36,235 nucleotides of DNA, from NCBI RefSeq assembly GCF_900106835.1, contig NZ_FNNR01000001.1, positions 1-36,235 on the forward strand, given 5' to 3'. This stretch comes from Arthrobacter sp. cf158. GTDB taxonomy: Bacteria; Actinomycetota; Actinomycetes; Actinomycetales; Micrococcaceae. A model generated the notes under the pieces. That model made no database searches. It had not been told where the DNA came from and worked only from the letters and a program-made list of their open reading frames with translations. Positions 24,021-31,817 of this stretch are shown piece by piece (position 1 is the first letter of the stretch; every line of letters starts with the position of its first letter). The translations under genes and the position numbers were made by a program.

Positions 24021-24455
24021 ATGACCATTTCCGCAATTGCGGCCAACAACGGCGTCGGATCGGGGGAGGCTGTTCGTGCTCCCGTGAAGACCATGGATTC
24101 CGAAGTTTTCATGTCCTTGCTGGTCACACAGTTGAGGTACCAGGATCCCAGTGCCCCCATGGACACCAATCAGATGATGAGCCAGTCGGTGCAGCTTTCC
24201 ATGATGGAGAAAATGACTGAGCTGACGGCGGGCGCCAAGGAGAGCTTCTCGCTGCAGATGCGTACCGCGGCGGCCCAGATCATCGGCACCCAGGTGAGCT
24301 ACACGCTGTCCGACGGCACCAAAGGCTCGGGCGTTGCCAGTGCCGTGTCCTTTGTCGATGGTGTTCCGACGGTCACCGTGGGGGATGCGAAAGTGCCGTT
24401 GGACCTGATCACCGGCATGACTGCGGCCGGGCAGACAAACAGCACCACCACCTGA
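24021..24455 (+). CDS. flgD: Flagellar hook assembly protein FlgD
   Basis: FlgD is the scaffold that caps the growing hook. The 144-aa product has the conserved core DSEVFMSLLVTQLRYQDPSA then PMDTNQMMSQSVQLSMMEKM, and the short tail IGTQVSYTLSDGTKGSG. The C-terminal Ig/Tudor domains of longer FlgD are reduced, as in many Gram-positives. ATG 24021 follows GAAGGAGAG. It lies between fliK and flgE as expected. Confidence 0.94.
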   Translation: MTISAIAANNGVGSGEAVRAPVKTMDSEVFMSLLVTQLRYQDPSAPMDTNQMMSQSVQLSMMEKMTELTAGAKESFSLQMRTAAAQIIGTQVSYTLSDGTKGSGVASAVSFVDGVPTVTVGDAKVPLDLITGMTAAGQTNSTTT

Positions 24456-24501
24456 CTCAAACCCACACTTACCCCGAACCAACCCGAAGAAAGGCAACAC
24501 C

Positions 24502-25674
24502 ATGCTCCGTTCGCTGTACTCCGGAATTTCCGGCCTCCGAGCCCACCAGACCATGCTTGACGTCACCGGCAACAACATCGCCAACGTCAACACCACCGGC
24601 TACAAGACGTCGTCGGCCCAGTTCCAGGACACGCTCTCGCAGATGACCCAGGGCGCGGCCGGCCCGCAGCAGGACGTGGGTGGTTCCAACCCGGCGCAGA
24701 TCGGGCTCGGCGTCCGGGTGGCCGGTGTGAGCACCAACTTCGGCCAGGGTTCATCGCAGAGCACCGGCCGCGGCACTGACCTGATGATTTCCGGCGAGGG
24801 CTTCTTTGTCACCGGCAAGGGCACGCAGCAGTACTACACACGTGCGGGCAACTTTCAGATGGACGCTGCGGGCCGCCTGGTCAGTCCCGACGGCGGTATC
24901 CTCCAGGGCTGGACGGCCACCAACGGCGTGGTCAACACGGGCGGAGCTACAGGACCCATCACGTTGTCCCCGGACACCACCGCGCCGGCAGTTGCCACGA
25001 GCAATGCGACCCTTGGCGGCAACTTGCCGTCGGACGCAGCAGTGGGAACGTCTGTGGAGCGCCAGGTCAAGGTGTACGACGCCAACGGAGCAGAGCGCAG
25101 CCTCACGCTGACGTTCAGCCGCTCGGCCACTGGCTGGACGGTGGCCGGGGCGGATGCCAATGGCGCCACGGGTGCTTCCACCCTCACCTTCGCGAATGGA
25201 GCGCTGACGTCGGGCGGCACCATGACGGTTGGCGGCATCACCGTGAACATGGGGGCGGTCACCGGATTCGCGCAGATGAGCACCTTGGCGGTCACGGGTC
25301 AGAACGGAGCAAAAGCCGGTGAGCTTGAGTCATTCACTCTGGCCGGCGACGGTTCCCTGATCGGTTCCTTCAGCAACGGCGCCAAGGAAGTCCTGGCACG
25401 TGTTGCCCTGGCCCGCTTCACCAACCCCGAAGGCCTCGAGAAGGCCGGCGGTTCCACCTACGTTGCCACGGCAAACTCCGGTGCCGCCCAGCTGGGCGTT
25501 GCCGGCGAGGGTGGGCTTGGTTCGCTGGCCTCCGGTTCGTTGGAGATGTCCAATGTGGACCTGTCCCAGGAATTCACCAACCTGATTGTGGCGCAGCGTG
25601 GTTTCCAGGCCAACGCCCGCATTATCACCACCTCTGATGAGGTCCTGCAGGAACTGAGCAACCTGAAGCGCTAG
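24502..25674 (+). CDS. flgE: Flagellar hook protein FlgE
   Basis: The 390-aa hook subunit. N-terminus MLRSLYSGISGLRAHQTMLD then VTGNNIANVNTTGYKTSSAQ; C-terminus DLSQEFTNLIVAQRGFQANA then RIITTSDEVLQELSNL. The middle carries the FlgE D1/D2 region (NATLGGNLPSDAAVGTSVER, YDANGAERSLTLTFS). It starts at ATG 24502 after GAAAGGC, 46 bases after flgD. No second hook/rod paralogue of FlgG type follows. Confidence 0.95.
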   Translation: MLRSLYSGISGLRAHQTMLDVTGNNIANVNTTGYKTSSAQFQDTLSQMTQGAAGPQQDVGGSNPAQIGLGVRVAGVSTNFGQGSSQSTGRGTDLMISGEGFFVTGKGTQQYYTRAGNFQMDAAGRLVSPDGGILQGWTATNGVVNTGGATGPITLSPDTTAPAVATSNATLGGNLPSDAAVGTSVERQVKVYDANGAERSLTLTFSRSATGWTVAGADANGATGASTLTFANGALTSGGTMTVGGITVNMGAVTGFAQMSTLAVTGQNGAKAGELESFTLAGDGSLIGSFSNGAKEVLARVALARFTNPEGLEKAGGSTYVATANSGAAQLGVAGEGGLGSLASGSLEMSNVDLSQEFTNLIVAQRGFQANARIITTSDEVLQELSNLKR

Positions 25675-25709
25675 GCATGGCGGGGGAGGCGGTGATCCGG
25701 CCGCCTTCC

Positions 25710-25736
25710 TAACGCCTGGCCCTTCCCGGCCGACAG
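25710..25736 (+). promoter_or_regulatory. FliA/SigD-type promoter for flbD-motA-motB
   Basis: TAAC (25710-25713, in CCTAACG), 15 bases, then GCCGACAG (25729-25736). One change (T to C) in the -10 relative to the best site. It lies between the flgE stop and flbD, with a leader of ~40 bases. Confidence 0.7.
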
Positions 25737-25782
25737 TAGGGACAGAACCACCTCCAGCCACAACCCATCCCAGAAACGGCCC

Positions 25783-26064
25783 ATGATCGTTGTCACCCGC
25801 CTGAACGGCACACGCTTCGCCGTGAATCCGGACATCCTTGAACGGATCCATGAGAGTCCGGACACCCACTTGGTGACGCTCGACGGCGCCGCTTACGTTG
25901 TGCGCGAATCGCTGGCTGAGGTGGTGGAGCTGATCGCAAACTACCGTGCGGGGGTGCTTCGCCGCGCCCACGACCTTCCCGCCGTGACGGGCTATCCGCT
26001 GAGCTTGGTCCGGTCCCCGGATGCGGAAGAAGACCCGCACTCCAACCACCCGAACGGAAGGTAG
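25783..26064 (+). CDS. flbD: FlbD-family flagellar protein (SwrD-like)
   Basis: A 93-aa protein with the FlbD signature: IVVTRLNGTRFAVNPDILER, TLDGAAYVVRESLAEVVELI. In Bacillus the related SwrD (YlzI) raises motor torque and lies near mot-type and switch genes. The C-terminal ~25 residues form a polar tail. It is three bases from motA, fitting a role linked to the stator. The Caulobacter regulator also called FlbD is unrelated. Confidence 0.9.
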   Translation: MIVVTRLNGTRFAVNPDILERIHESPDTHLVTLDGAAYVVRESLAEVVELIANYRAGVLRRAHDLPAVTGYPLSLVRSPDAEEDPHSNHPNGR

Positions 26065-26067
26065 TCC

Positions 26068-26886
26068 ATGACAATCGTCGGTCTGCTGCTGGCTTTTGCA
26101 TCCGTGGTGGCCATGGTCACCTTGGAGCACGCGAACCTGATGTCGCTGCTCCTGCCCGCGCCCATGATCCTGGTTTTTGGTGCCACCATCGCGGTGGGGC
26201 TGGCCGGAAACACCTTCCATGACGTGCTCCAGGCCTTCAAGGATGTTCCCAAGGCGTTCATCGGAAAGCCTGCCAAACCCACGGCGAGCATCGACGAGCT
26301 GGTCCGTCTTGCCGAGAAGGCCCGCAGCGACGGCCTGCTGTCCCTCGAAGAGGAAGCCAATAACGCCAAGGACCCGTTCCTGCAGCGCTCGCTGCAAAAC
26401 ATCGCCGACGGCACGGACGCCGAGGAACTGCGCCTCCTCATGGAGGACGAAATCGACACCAAAATGCGTGCCGATCATGTGTCTTCCAAGTTCTTCGCCG
26501 CGCTGGGTGGTTATGCACCCACCATTGGCATCATCGGCACTGTGGTCTCGCTGACCCACGTGCTGGAAAACCTGTCCTCGCCCGATCATTTGGGACCGAT
26601 GATTGCTGCGGCATTCGTGGCCACCCTTTGGGGCCTGCTGTCAGCGAACTTCATTTGGCTGCCGTTGAGTGCCAAGCTCAAGCGCCTGTCCGAGCTGGAA
26701 GGAGAGCGGATGACTCTCCTTATGGAGGGCTTGCTCGCCGTGCAAAACGGCACCCAGCCGCTGCTGCTCGCGGAACGGCTGCGGGCCATGGCCCCGGCCG
26801 AGGCCAAGGGGAAGTCCAAGGAAACCAAGGATAAAGCGGACGACGCCGGCAGGCCCGGCAAACTTTCGGCATCCAGGGCAGCATGA
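26068..26886 (+). CDS. motA: Flagellar stator protein MotA
   Basis: The 272-aa stator subunit, an inner-membrane ion channel with MotB. Membrane helices begin MTIVGLLLAFASVVAMVTLE and LLLPAPMILVFGATIAVGLA; after the cytoplasmic loop come GGYAPTIGIIGTVVSLTHVL and MIAAAFVATLWGLLSANFIW. The latter two contain the conserved prolines and channel residues. It has a Lys/Asp-rich C-terminal tail. Proton or sodium coupling cannot be decided here. ATGA overlap with motB. Confidence 0.96.
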   Translation: MTIVGLLLAFASVVAMVTLEHANLMSLLLPAPMILVFGATIAVGLAGNTFHDVLQAFKDVPKAFIGKPAKPTASIDELVRLAEKARSDGLLSLEEEANNAKDPFLQRSLQNIADGTDAEELRLLMEDEIDTKMRADHVSSKFFAALGGYAPTIGIIGTVVSLTHVLENLSSPDHLGPMIAAAFVATLWGLLSANFIWLPLSAKLKRLSELEGERMTLLMEGLLAVQNGTQPLLLAERLRAMAPAEAKGKSKETKDKADDAGRPGKLSASRAA

Positions 26887-27704
26887 GGTCCCGCAGGAGA
26901 CGCGGCGGCCAGCCAGAGGAGCACCACGTCGACGAACGCTGGATGGCCTCCTATATGGACATGGTCACTGTGCTGATGTGTATGTTCATTGTCCTGTTCG
27001 CAATGTCGTCGGTGGACCAGGATAAATTCGAGAAACTGCGCAATTCCCTGGCTACAGGCTTCGGCACGCAGATCAGCCAGAAGGTGGACACCGCCACAGG
27101 GGTGGTGGTGCCCGCGGAGCTCGCGGCATCGGACGGGGAGGGATTCTCCGCCTTGGATCTGGCGCTGAAGGAAGTGGACAAGCTCACTGCCCTCGAAAAC
27201 GAGATGAAGGCCAAGCTGGATGCCCAGGGCCTGGGCGCCAACGTGCAGTTCGACGTGGGGGAGCGCGGACTGACCGTGAAGCTGGTGGGTTCCCAAACGT
27301 TCTTCCAGCCTGACATGCCGGACCTGACCAACCGTGCGCTGGAGATCCTGAGGACCATCGCACCCACGGTGGTGGGCTCCGGGCTGGAGGTCATGGTGGA
27401 GGGCCACGCCGCCAAAGGCATCACTGCCTACGCCTCCACGTGGGAGCTTTCTGCCGCGCGGTCTGTCAACGTCCTGAGGTATTTTGTGGACGATTCCGGC
27501 ATGCCGCCTGGCCGGATCGGCGCGGTGGCTTTCGGTGCCGCCCGGCAGGTGACGGACGATTCCACTGAGGAGCTCATGGAACTGAACCGGCGGGTGGACG
27601 TGGTTTTGCTGTCCGCCAGCCCTGAGGATGTCCGGGCATTGATACCAGGGGCCATTGAGGCGCAGACCCAGGAGTCGGCAGCGGCCGCGAAGGCGGCAAA
27701 GTAG
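26883..27704 (+). CDS. motB: Flagellar stator protein MotB
   Basis: The 273-aa partner of MotA. One membrane helix with the ion-carrying aspartate D26 (WMASYMDMVTVLMCMFIVLF), and a C-terminal OmpA-like peptidoglycan-binding domain (VMVEGHAAKGITAYASTWEL, LMELNRRVDVVLL). Basic N-terminus MRSRRRRGG. It lies four bases inside motA and ends just before the fliM promoter. Confidence 0.96.
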   Translation: MRSRRRRGGQPEEHHVDERWMASYMDMVTVLMCMFIVLFAMSSVDQDKFEKLRNSLATGFGTQISQKVDTATGVVVPAELAASDGEGFSALDLALKEVDKLTALENEMKAKLDAQGLGANVQFDVGERGLTVKLVGSQTFFQPDMPDLTNRALEILRTIAPTVVGSGLEVMVEGHAAKGITAYASTWELSAARSVNVLRYFVDDSGMPPGRIGAVAFGAARQVTDDSTEELMELNRRVDVVLLSASPEDVRALIPGAIEAQTQESAAAAKAAK

Positions 27705-27731
27705 TCCTCGGATAGTCGTGGGCAGAATGCC

Positions 27732-27758
27732 TTACGCGCTGTGCTGACCTGCCGATAG
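27732..27758 (+). promoter_or_regulatory. FliA/SigD-type promoter for the fliM-to-csrA operon
   Basis: TTAC (27732-27735, in CCTTACG), 15 bases, then GCCGATAG (27751-27758). Perfect -10 and spacing, one change in the -35. The -10 ends at the base where the first possible GTG of fliM begins, so transcription starts at about 27765. Confidence 0.78.
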
Positions 27759-27766
27759 TGCCATCC

Positions 27767-28663
27767 GTGGGAGAACAGGAAGATCGCGCGGCGGTACGCC
27801 AGCGCACTGTGGACGTCTATGACTTCCGCCGACCCACCACCTTGCCCCGCCAGCACAGCCGGGTGCTGGAAGTGGCTTTTGAAACTTTCGCCCGCCAGTG
27901 GGGCACGCAGCTCACGGCCAAGGTCCGGTTGAAATCCACTGCCACGCTGGAACAGCTGAGCATGCAGAGCTACGACGAGTACTCCGCGTCCCTCCCGTCC
28001 ATCACGTCCATGGTGTTGTGCCGGATAGATGGCAGCGAGTCCCGGCTGGTCATCCAGTTTCCCGCGACGGCCGCACTTTCCTGGCTGAGCCGAATGCTCG
28101 GTGGCTCAACGGACACCGCGGTACCGGAACGGAAGTTCACGCAGATTGAACATGCGCTGCTTTCCCGGATGGTAGAGGAAGTGCTGGAGGATCTCCGGTA
28201 TTCATTGGGCAACCTCCTCACCCAGACGGTGGCGATGGATGGCATTCAGTACAATTCCCAGTTTGCGCAGGCAGCGGCGCCATCGGAACTCATGATCGTG
28301 GCCTCCTTCAGCGTCAATGTGGGCGAGAACCAATGTGCCGCCACTCTGGCCGTTCCTGCCGATGTGCTCCTTTCCAGGCTGGGCGACGTGAACCCCACCG
28401 TCCATAGCGTGGACAACGAGGCATTGGTCCGGGCGCAACTTGCCCAGGTTCCGGTGGATGTTGCCGTCCAGTTGACCCCCGCGCCGGTGACACCCGCGCA
28501 GATCCTGGGGCTCGCCGTCGGCGATGTCCTGCACCTGCCGCATCTGGAAAACCGTCCGTTCGACGTCACTATCAACGGCACCCGCCTGGCTACGGCCGCG
28601 GCTGCCCGCCACGGCTCCAGGGCCGCCGCCGTCATCGTCACAACCGAGGAGCACCAGCGATGA
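27767..28663 (+). CDS. fliM: Flagellar motor switch protein FliM
   Basis: The 298-aa C-ring protein. The core starts VDVYDFRRPTTLPRQHSRVL then EVAFETFARQWGTQLTAKVR, and ends in a SpoA domain (QVPVDVAVQLTPAPVTPAQI). The N-terminal CheY-binding peptide (LSQxEIDALL) is missing; the first residues are VGEQEDRAAVRQRT. I chose GTG 27767: the -10 box covers 27751-27758, so GTG 27758 would lie upstream of the transcript. This makes the mRNA nearly leaderless. It overlaps fliN by four bases. Confidence 0.92.
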   Translation: MGEQEDRAAVRQRTVDVYDFRRPTTLPRQHSRVLEVAFETFARQWGTQLTAKVRLKSTATLEQLSMQSYDEYSASLPSITSMVLCRIDGSESRLVIQFPATAALSWLSRMLGGSTDTAVPERKFTQIEHALLSRMVEEVLEDLRYSLGNLLTQTVAMDGIQYNSQFAQAAAPSELMIVASFSVNVGENQCAATLAVPADVLLSRLGDVNPTVHSVDNEALVRAQLAQVPVDVAVQLTPAPVTPAQILGLAVGDVLHLPHLENRPFDVTINGTRLATAAAARHGSRAAAVIVTTEEHQR

Positions 28664-29391
28664 GCAACATCTTGACCCTTCAGGCGGCGGCAGCCGAACG
28701 TCTAGCCCTGCATCTGCCGAGTGCTTCCACGCTGCGCGTTGCGGGCATCGTCCCGGCGCAGGACGCAACCGCCTATGCCTCACCTGCCGTGACGGCCACG
28801 TTTGTGGGTGCCTCGACTGCCGACTTCGCCCTGCTACTGGTGGACCGTTCGTTCCTGGCCTCCGCAGGAGGCTCCGGGCTGGTGGGTGCCGTGTCCGCCG
28901 TCCACGTCCTGCGTCCCGCTTTGGAACAGGCCGCGTCCGCGTTCGACGCCGGTGTGCTGGGGGAGTTGCGGGAAGAAGACGCCGCCGGGCTGCTGTCCGA
29001 TCCGGGAACTGCGGTGTTCGAACTCAGGGACGCCCATCAGGCGAACGACGGCGGTGCCCCCTTTGCGTGGTTCGCTGTCCGCGTGCGGGACAACGGCGGC
29101 ACCCTGAACACGGCCCGCGCCGGTCAGGACAGTGACGTGGCTGCCAGGCTGGGCCTCATCAGCAGTGTGGAAATGGCGTTGACTGTGGAGATTGGACGTA
29201 CCCGGATGTCTGTCCGGGACGCCCTGGCACTGGAGCCCGGACGCGTCATTGAGTTGGACCGCTCTGCCGGTGCGCCCGCGGATGTGCTGCTCAACGGACG
29301 GTTGATCGCCCACGGTGAAGTAGTGGTGGTGGACCAGGACTACGCAGTCCGCATCACCCGCATCCTGGACGGGGCAGAGGGAACGCTGTAG
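28660..29391 (+). CDS. fliN: Flagellar motor switch protein FliN, long form
   Basis: The 243-aa product ends in the FliN/SpoA domain (~165-243: LISSVEMALTVEIGRTRMSV, LALEPGRVIELDRSAGAPAD, VLLNGRLIAHGEVVVVDQ), the C-ring base. It has an extra ~150-residue N-terminal region of unknown role, placed as in FliY, but I see no clear CheC phosphatase motif. It has ATGA overlap with fliM and abuts fliO. Confidence 0.93.
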   Translation: MSNILTLQAAAAERLALHLPSASTLRVAGIVPAQDATAYASPAVTATFVGASTADFALLLVDRSFLASAGGSGLVGAVSAVHVLRPALEQAASAFDAGVLGELREEDAAGLLSDPGTAVFELRDAHQANDGGAPFAWFAVRVRDNGGTLNTARAGQDSDVAARLGLISSVEMALTVEIGRTRMSVRDALALEPGRVIELDRSAGAPADVLLNGRLIAHGEVVVVDQDYAVRITRILDGAEGTL

Positions 29392-29928
29392 ATGGACTCA
29401 TTCATCCTCGGCCTGCGGGTGCTGGTTGCCCTCGGCGCTGTTTTGGGGCTGATCTGGTTCGTCCAGAAGCGCCTCGGCAAAGGTAAGGGAAGGCGTCGGG
29501 CCGATGCTGCGCTTACTGTTGTGAGCCGCCAAGTGGTGGGCCAGAAAGCCTCGGTGGTGGTGGTCGACGCCGGCCACAAACGCTTCCTCCTGGGGGTCAC
29601 GGAGCATGCGGTGACTGTGTTGGACAGCAGTGACGCGCCCGTAGTCGTTCCGGAAGCTGCCGAAGCTGTGGAGGAACAGACTCCGGCCAGCTTTGCGGAA
29701 CTGTTCCGGCAGGCTTCGGGTGAGCCTGTGCCAATGCCACGTGCTGATCCGCTGGGGCCAGTGACGGGATCACTGCCCGTGTTGCGTCGGCGCAGCGAAC
29801 TCCACCGGGGCGGCCAGCCGCACCGCGCGGTTGATTCCGCCCGGCAGGCGCCGCCGATGCACGGTTCCATTCTGTCCGCCTCCACTTGGCGCCAAGCCTC
29901 GGATGCCTTCAGGGGACGCCGCAATTGA
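29392..29928 (+). CDS. fliO: Flagellar biosynthesis protein FliO
   Basis: FliO helps assemble the FliP gate. The 178-aa protein has one N-terminal membrane helix (FILGLRVLVALGAVLGLIWF) and the short FliO beta domain (LTVVSRQVVGQKASVVVVDA, GHKRFLLGVTEHAVTVL), then a disordered tail. It starts at ATG 29392 directly after the fliN stop and overlaps fliP by four bases. Confidence 0.9.
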   Translation: MDSFILGLRVLVALGAVLGLIWFVQKRLGKGKGRRRADAALTVVSRQVVGQKASVVVVDAGHKRFLLGVTEHAVTVLDSSDAPVVVPEAAEAVEEQTPASFAELFRQASGEPVPMPRADPLGPVTGSLPVLRRRSELHRGGQPHRAVDSARQAPPMHGSILSASTWRQASDAFRGRRN

Positions 29929-30782
29929 ACCGAACCGCTGGTTTGGGCTTGGCCCCCCGGAGATGGCTTGCCGGGCTGCGACCCTGGTCCGTGCTGTGGG
30001 TTGCCCTCCTCACGGCAGCTTTGTTGTGGCTGGGCATGGCGGCGGCGCAAGCGACACCCATCGACCCCACCCAGCCCACTCCGCCAACCCCGCCCGCGGC
30101 GCCTGGAGCGGGCGGTAACGTCAGCATTGACATCAACGGGCTGGACGGGACACCTTCCACTGCCGTTGTGACCCTCATCGGGATCACGCTGCTGTCCGTG
30201 GCCCCGGCGCTGCTGCTCATGATGACCTCGTTCACCAAGATCTTCGTTGTCCTGGCCATGACCCGGAACGCTTTGTCCTTGCCGGCCATCCCACCCAACC
30301 AGGTCCTGGCCGGCCTGGCGTTGTTCCTCTCCTTGTTTGTGATGTGGCCGGTGGTGTCTGACATCAACACGGTGGCGGTGCAGCCCTACCTGAACGGCGG
30401 GCTGGACTTCAACGGTGCGATGAGCGCCGGGTGGTCCCCGCTTCAGCACTTCATGTTGGCCCACACCCGTGAAGAGGACATCGCGCTGATGACCCGGGCC
30501 GCGAAGATGGATAATCCGGCCAACCCCGAGTCCGTCCCGTTCCAGACCCTGGTCCCGGCGTTCATGATTTCCGAACTCCGTGCCGCGTTCATCATCGGGT
30601 TCGTCATCTTCATCCCGTTCCTGGTGATCGACCTCGTGGTCTCGGCCGCCCTGATGTCCATGGGCATGATGATGCTTCCGCCGGTGATGATTTCACTGCC
30701 CTTCAAGATCCTGTTGTTTGTCCTGGTGGACGGTTGGGGAATGGTCATTACCTCCCTGATCCAGAGTTATTCGAGCGGCTGA
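29925..30782 (+). CDS. fliP: Flagellar export gate protein FliP
   Basis: The 285-aa export-gate subunit. It has a signal peptide (RPWSVLWVALLTAALLWLGM, then AAAQATP), a short Pro-rich linker and the conserved core LLLMMTSFTKIFVVLAMTRN and FMISELRAAFIIGFVIFIPF followed by DLVVSAALMSMGMMMLPPVM. The start is TTG 29925, inside the fliO stop and after AGGGGACG; no ATG gives the right N-terminus. One-base overlap with fliQ. Confidence 0.95.
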   Translation: MNRTAGLGLAPRRWLAGLRPWSVLWVALLTAALLWLGMAAAQATPIDPTQPTPPTPPAAPGAGGNVSIDINGLDGTPSTAVVTLIGITLLSVAPALLLMMTSFTKIFVVLAMTRNALSLPAIPPNQVLAGLALFLSLFVMWPVVSDINTVAVQPYLNGGLDFNGAMSAGWSPLQHFMLAHTREEDIALMTRAAKMDNPANPESVPFQTLVPAFMISELRAAFIIGFVIFIPFLVIDLVVSAALMSMGMMMLPPVMISLPFKILLFVLVDGWGMVITSLIQSYSSG

Positions 30783-31057
30783 TGGATACGAATGCAGTCC
30801 TGGACATCTGTCTCCAGGCCATGATTATTGCCGCAAAGCTTGCAGCGCCAACCCTCATTACCGCCTTGGTGGTTGGCCTGGCCATTTCCCTGTTGCAATC
30901 CATCACCCAATTGCAGGAAGCCACATTGTCGTTCGTCCCCAAGGCGGTGGCGGTGGCCATTGCCTTGGTGGTTTGCGGCCATTGGATGATTTCCGAAATG
31001 GTCGCCTTTACCAACGAATTGTTCGCCCGCATCCCAGGACTGATCGGCGGAGCGTGA
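30782..31057 (+). CDS. fliQ: Flagellar export gate protein FliQ
   Basis: The 91-aa, two-helix membrane protein of the export gate: MDTNAVLDICLQAMIIAAKL, LVVGLAISLLQSITQLQEAT and LSFVPKAVAVAIALVVCGHW. The size is typical. ATG 30782 overlaps the fliP stop (TGATG). Confidence 0.96.
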   Translation: MDTNAVLDICLQAMIIAAKLAAPTLITALVVGLAISLLQSITQLQEATLSFVPKAVAVAIALVVCGHWMISEMVAFTNELFARIPGLIGGA

Positions 31058-31058
31058 G

Positions 31059-31817
31059 GTGGACATTCCCATCGACCAGTCGTGGATCCAGGTGCTGCTG
31101 TTGGCCTCGGTCCGCATGACGGCTTTCCTGGTGGTGGCTCCGCCGTTCGCCCACCACGCCATCCCGGCCCGCATCAAAGCGATGCTGGGGATCGGACTGG
31201 GGCTTGCCGTTTCGCAGCGGCTTTCTGCCGGCTCTGTCCCCGCGGATACGGCCGGCTTCATCATGGCCGTGGTTCTCGAGTTGGTCACGGGCCTGTTTCT
31301 CGGCTTCCTGGTGATGGTGATTTTTGCCGCGATCCAGTCCGCCGGCAGCTTGGTGGACCTGTTCAGCGGTTTTCAGATGGCCCAGGCTTTCGATCCTCAG
31401 ATGATGGTCAACGGGGCCCAGTTCACCCGGCTGATGCAGATGGCGGCGTTGGCTCTGCTTTTTGCCTCGGACGGGTACCAGATGGTGATCGGCGGCCTCA
31501 CGGGAAGCTTCAATGCCTTGCCGCTGGCAGGCGGCATCGATCTCAGCAAATCCGTCGACGCCATGATTACGGCCCTCACCGGGATGTTCCTCGCAGCGGT
31601 CCAGATCGCCGGCCCACTGCTGGTGGTCCTTGTGCTCGCAGATGTGGGACTCGGCCTCCTGACCCGTGTGGCCCCGGCACTCAACGCCTTCGCCCTCGGG
31701 TTCCCGTTGAAGATCTTCATCACGCTGGCGCTTGCCGGCTTCTTGTTCCTGGCGCTGCCCAGGTTGGTGGCCATCCTCGCCGAGCAAGCGGCCAAGACTC
31801 TGATGGGGGTGGGCTGA
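31059..31817 (+). CDS. fliR: Flagellar export gate protein FliR
   Basis: The 252-aa membrane protein completes the FliPQR gate. Family segments: VRMTAFLVVAPPFAHHAIPA, ELVTGLFLGFLVMVIFAAIQ with SAGSLVDLFSGFQMAQAFDP, and FALGFPLKIFITLALAGFLF. It starts at GTG 31059, one base after the fliQ stop, and abuts flhB. Confidence 0.95.
   Translation: MDIPIDQSWIQVLLLASVRMTAFLVVAPPFAHHAIPARIKAMLGIGLGLAVSQRLSAGSVPADTAGFIMAVVLELVTGLFLGFLVMVIFAAIQSAGSLVDLFSGFQMAQAFDPQMMVNGAQFTRLMQMAALALLFASDGYQMVIGGLTGSFNALPLAGGIDLSKSVDAMITALTGMFLAAVQIAGPLLVVLVLADVGLGLLTRVAPALNAFALGFPLKIFITLALAGFLFLALPRLVAILAEQAAKTLMGVG

Noticed and set aside
27706..27715. TCGGATAG after motB as a further FliA-type -10
   Set aside because: No TAAC/TAAA at the required distance upstream.
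27758..27766. GTG 27758 as fliM start
   Set aside because: It overlaps the last base of the FliA-type -10 box and would lie upstream of the predicted transcript start.
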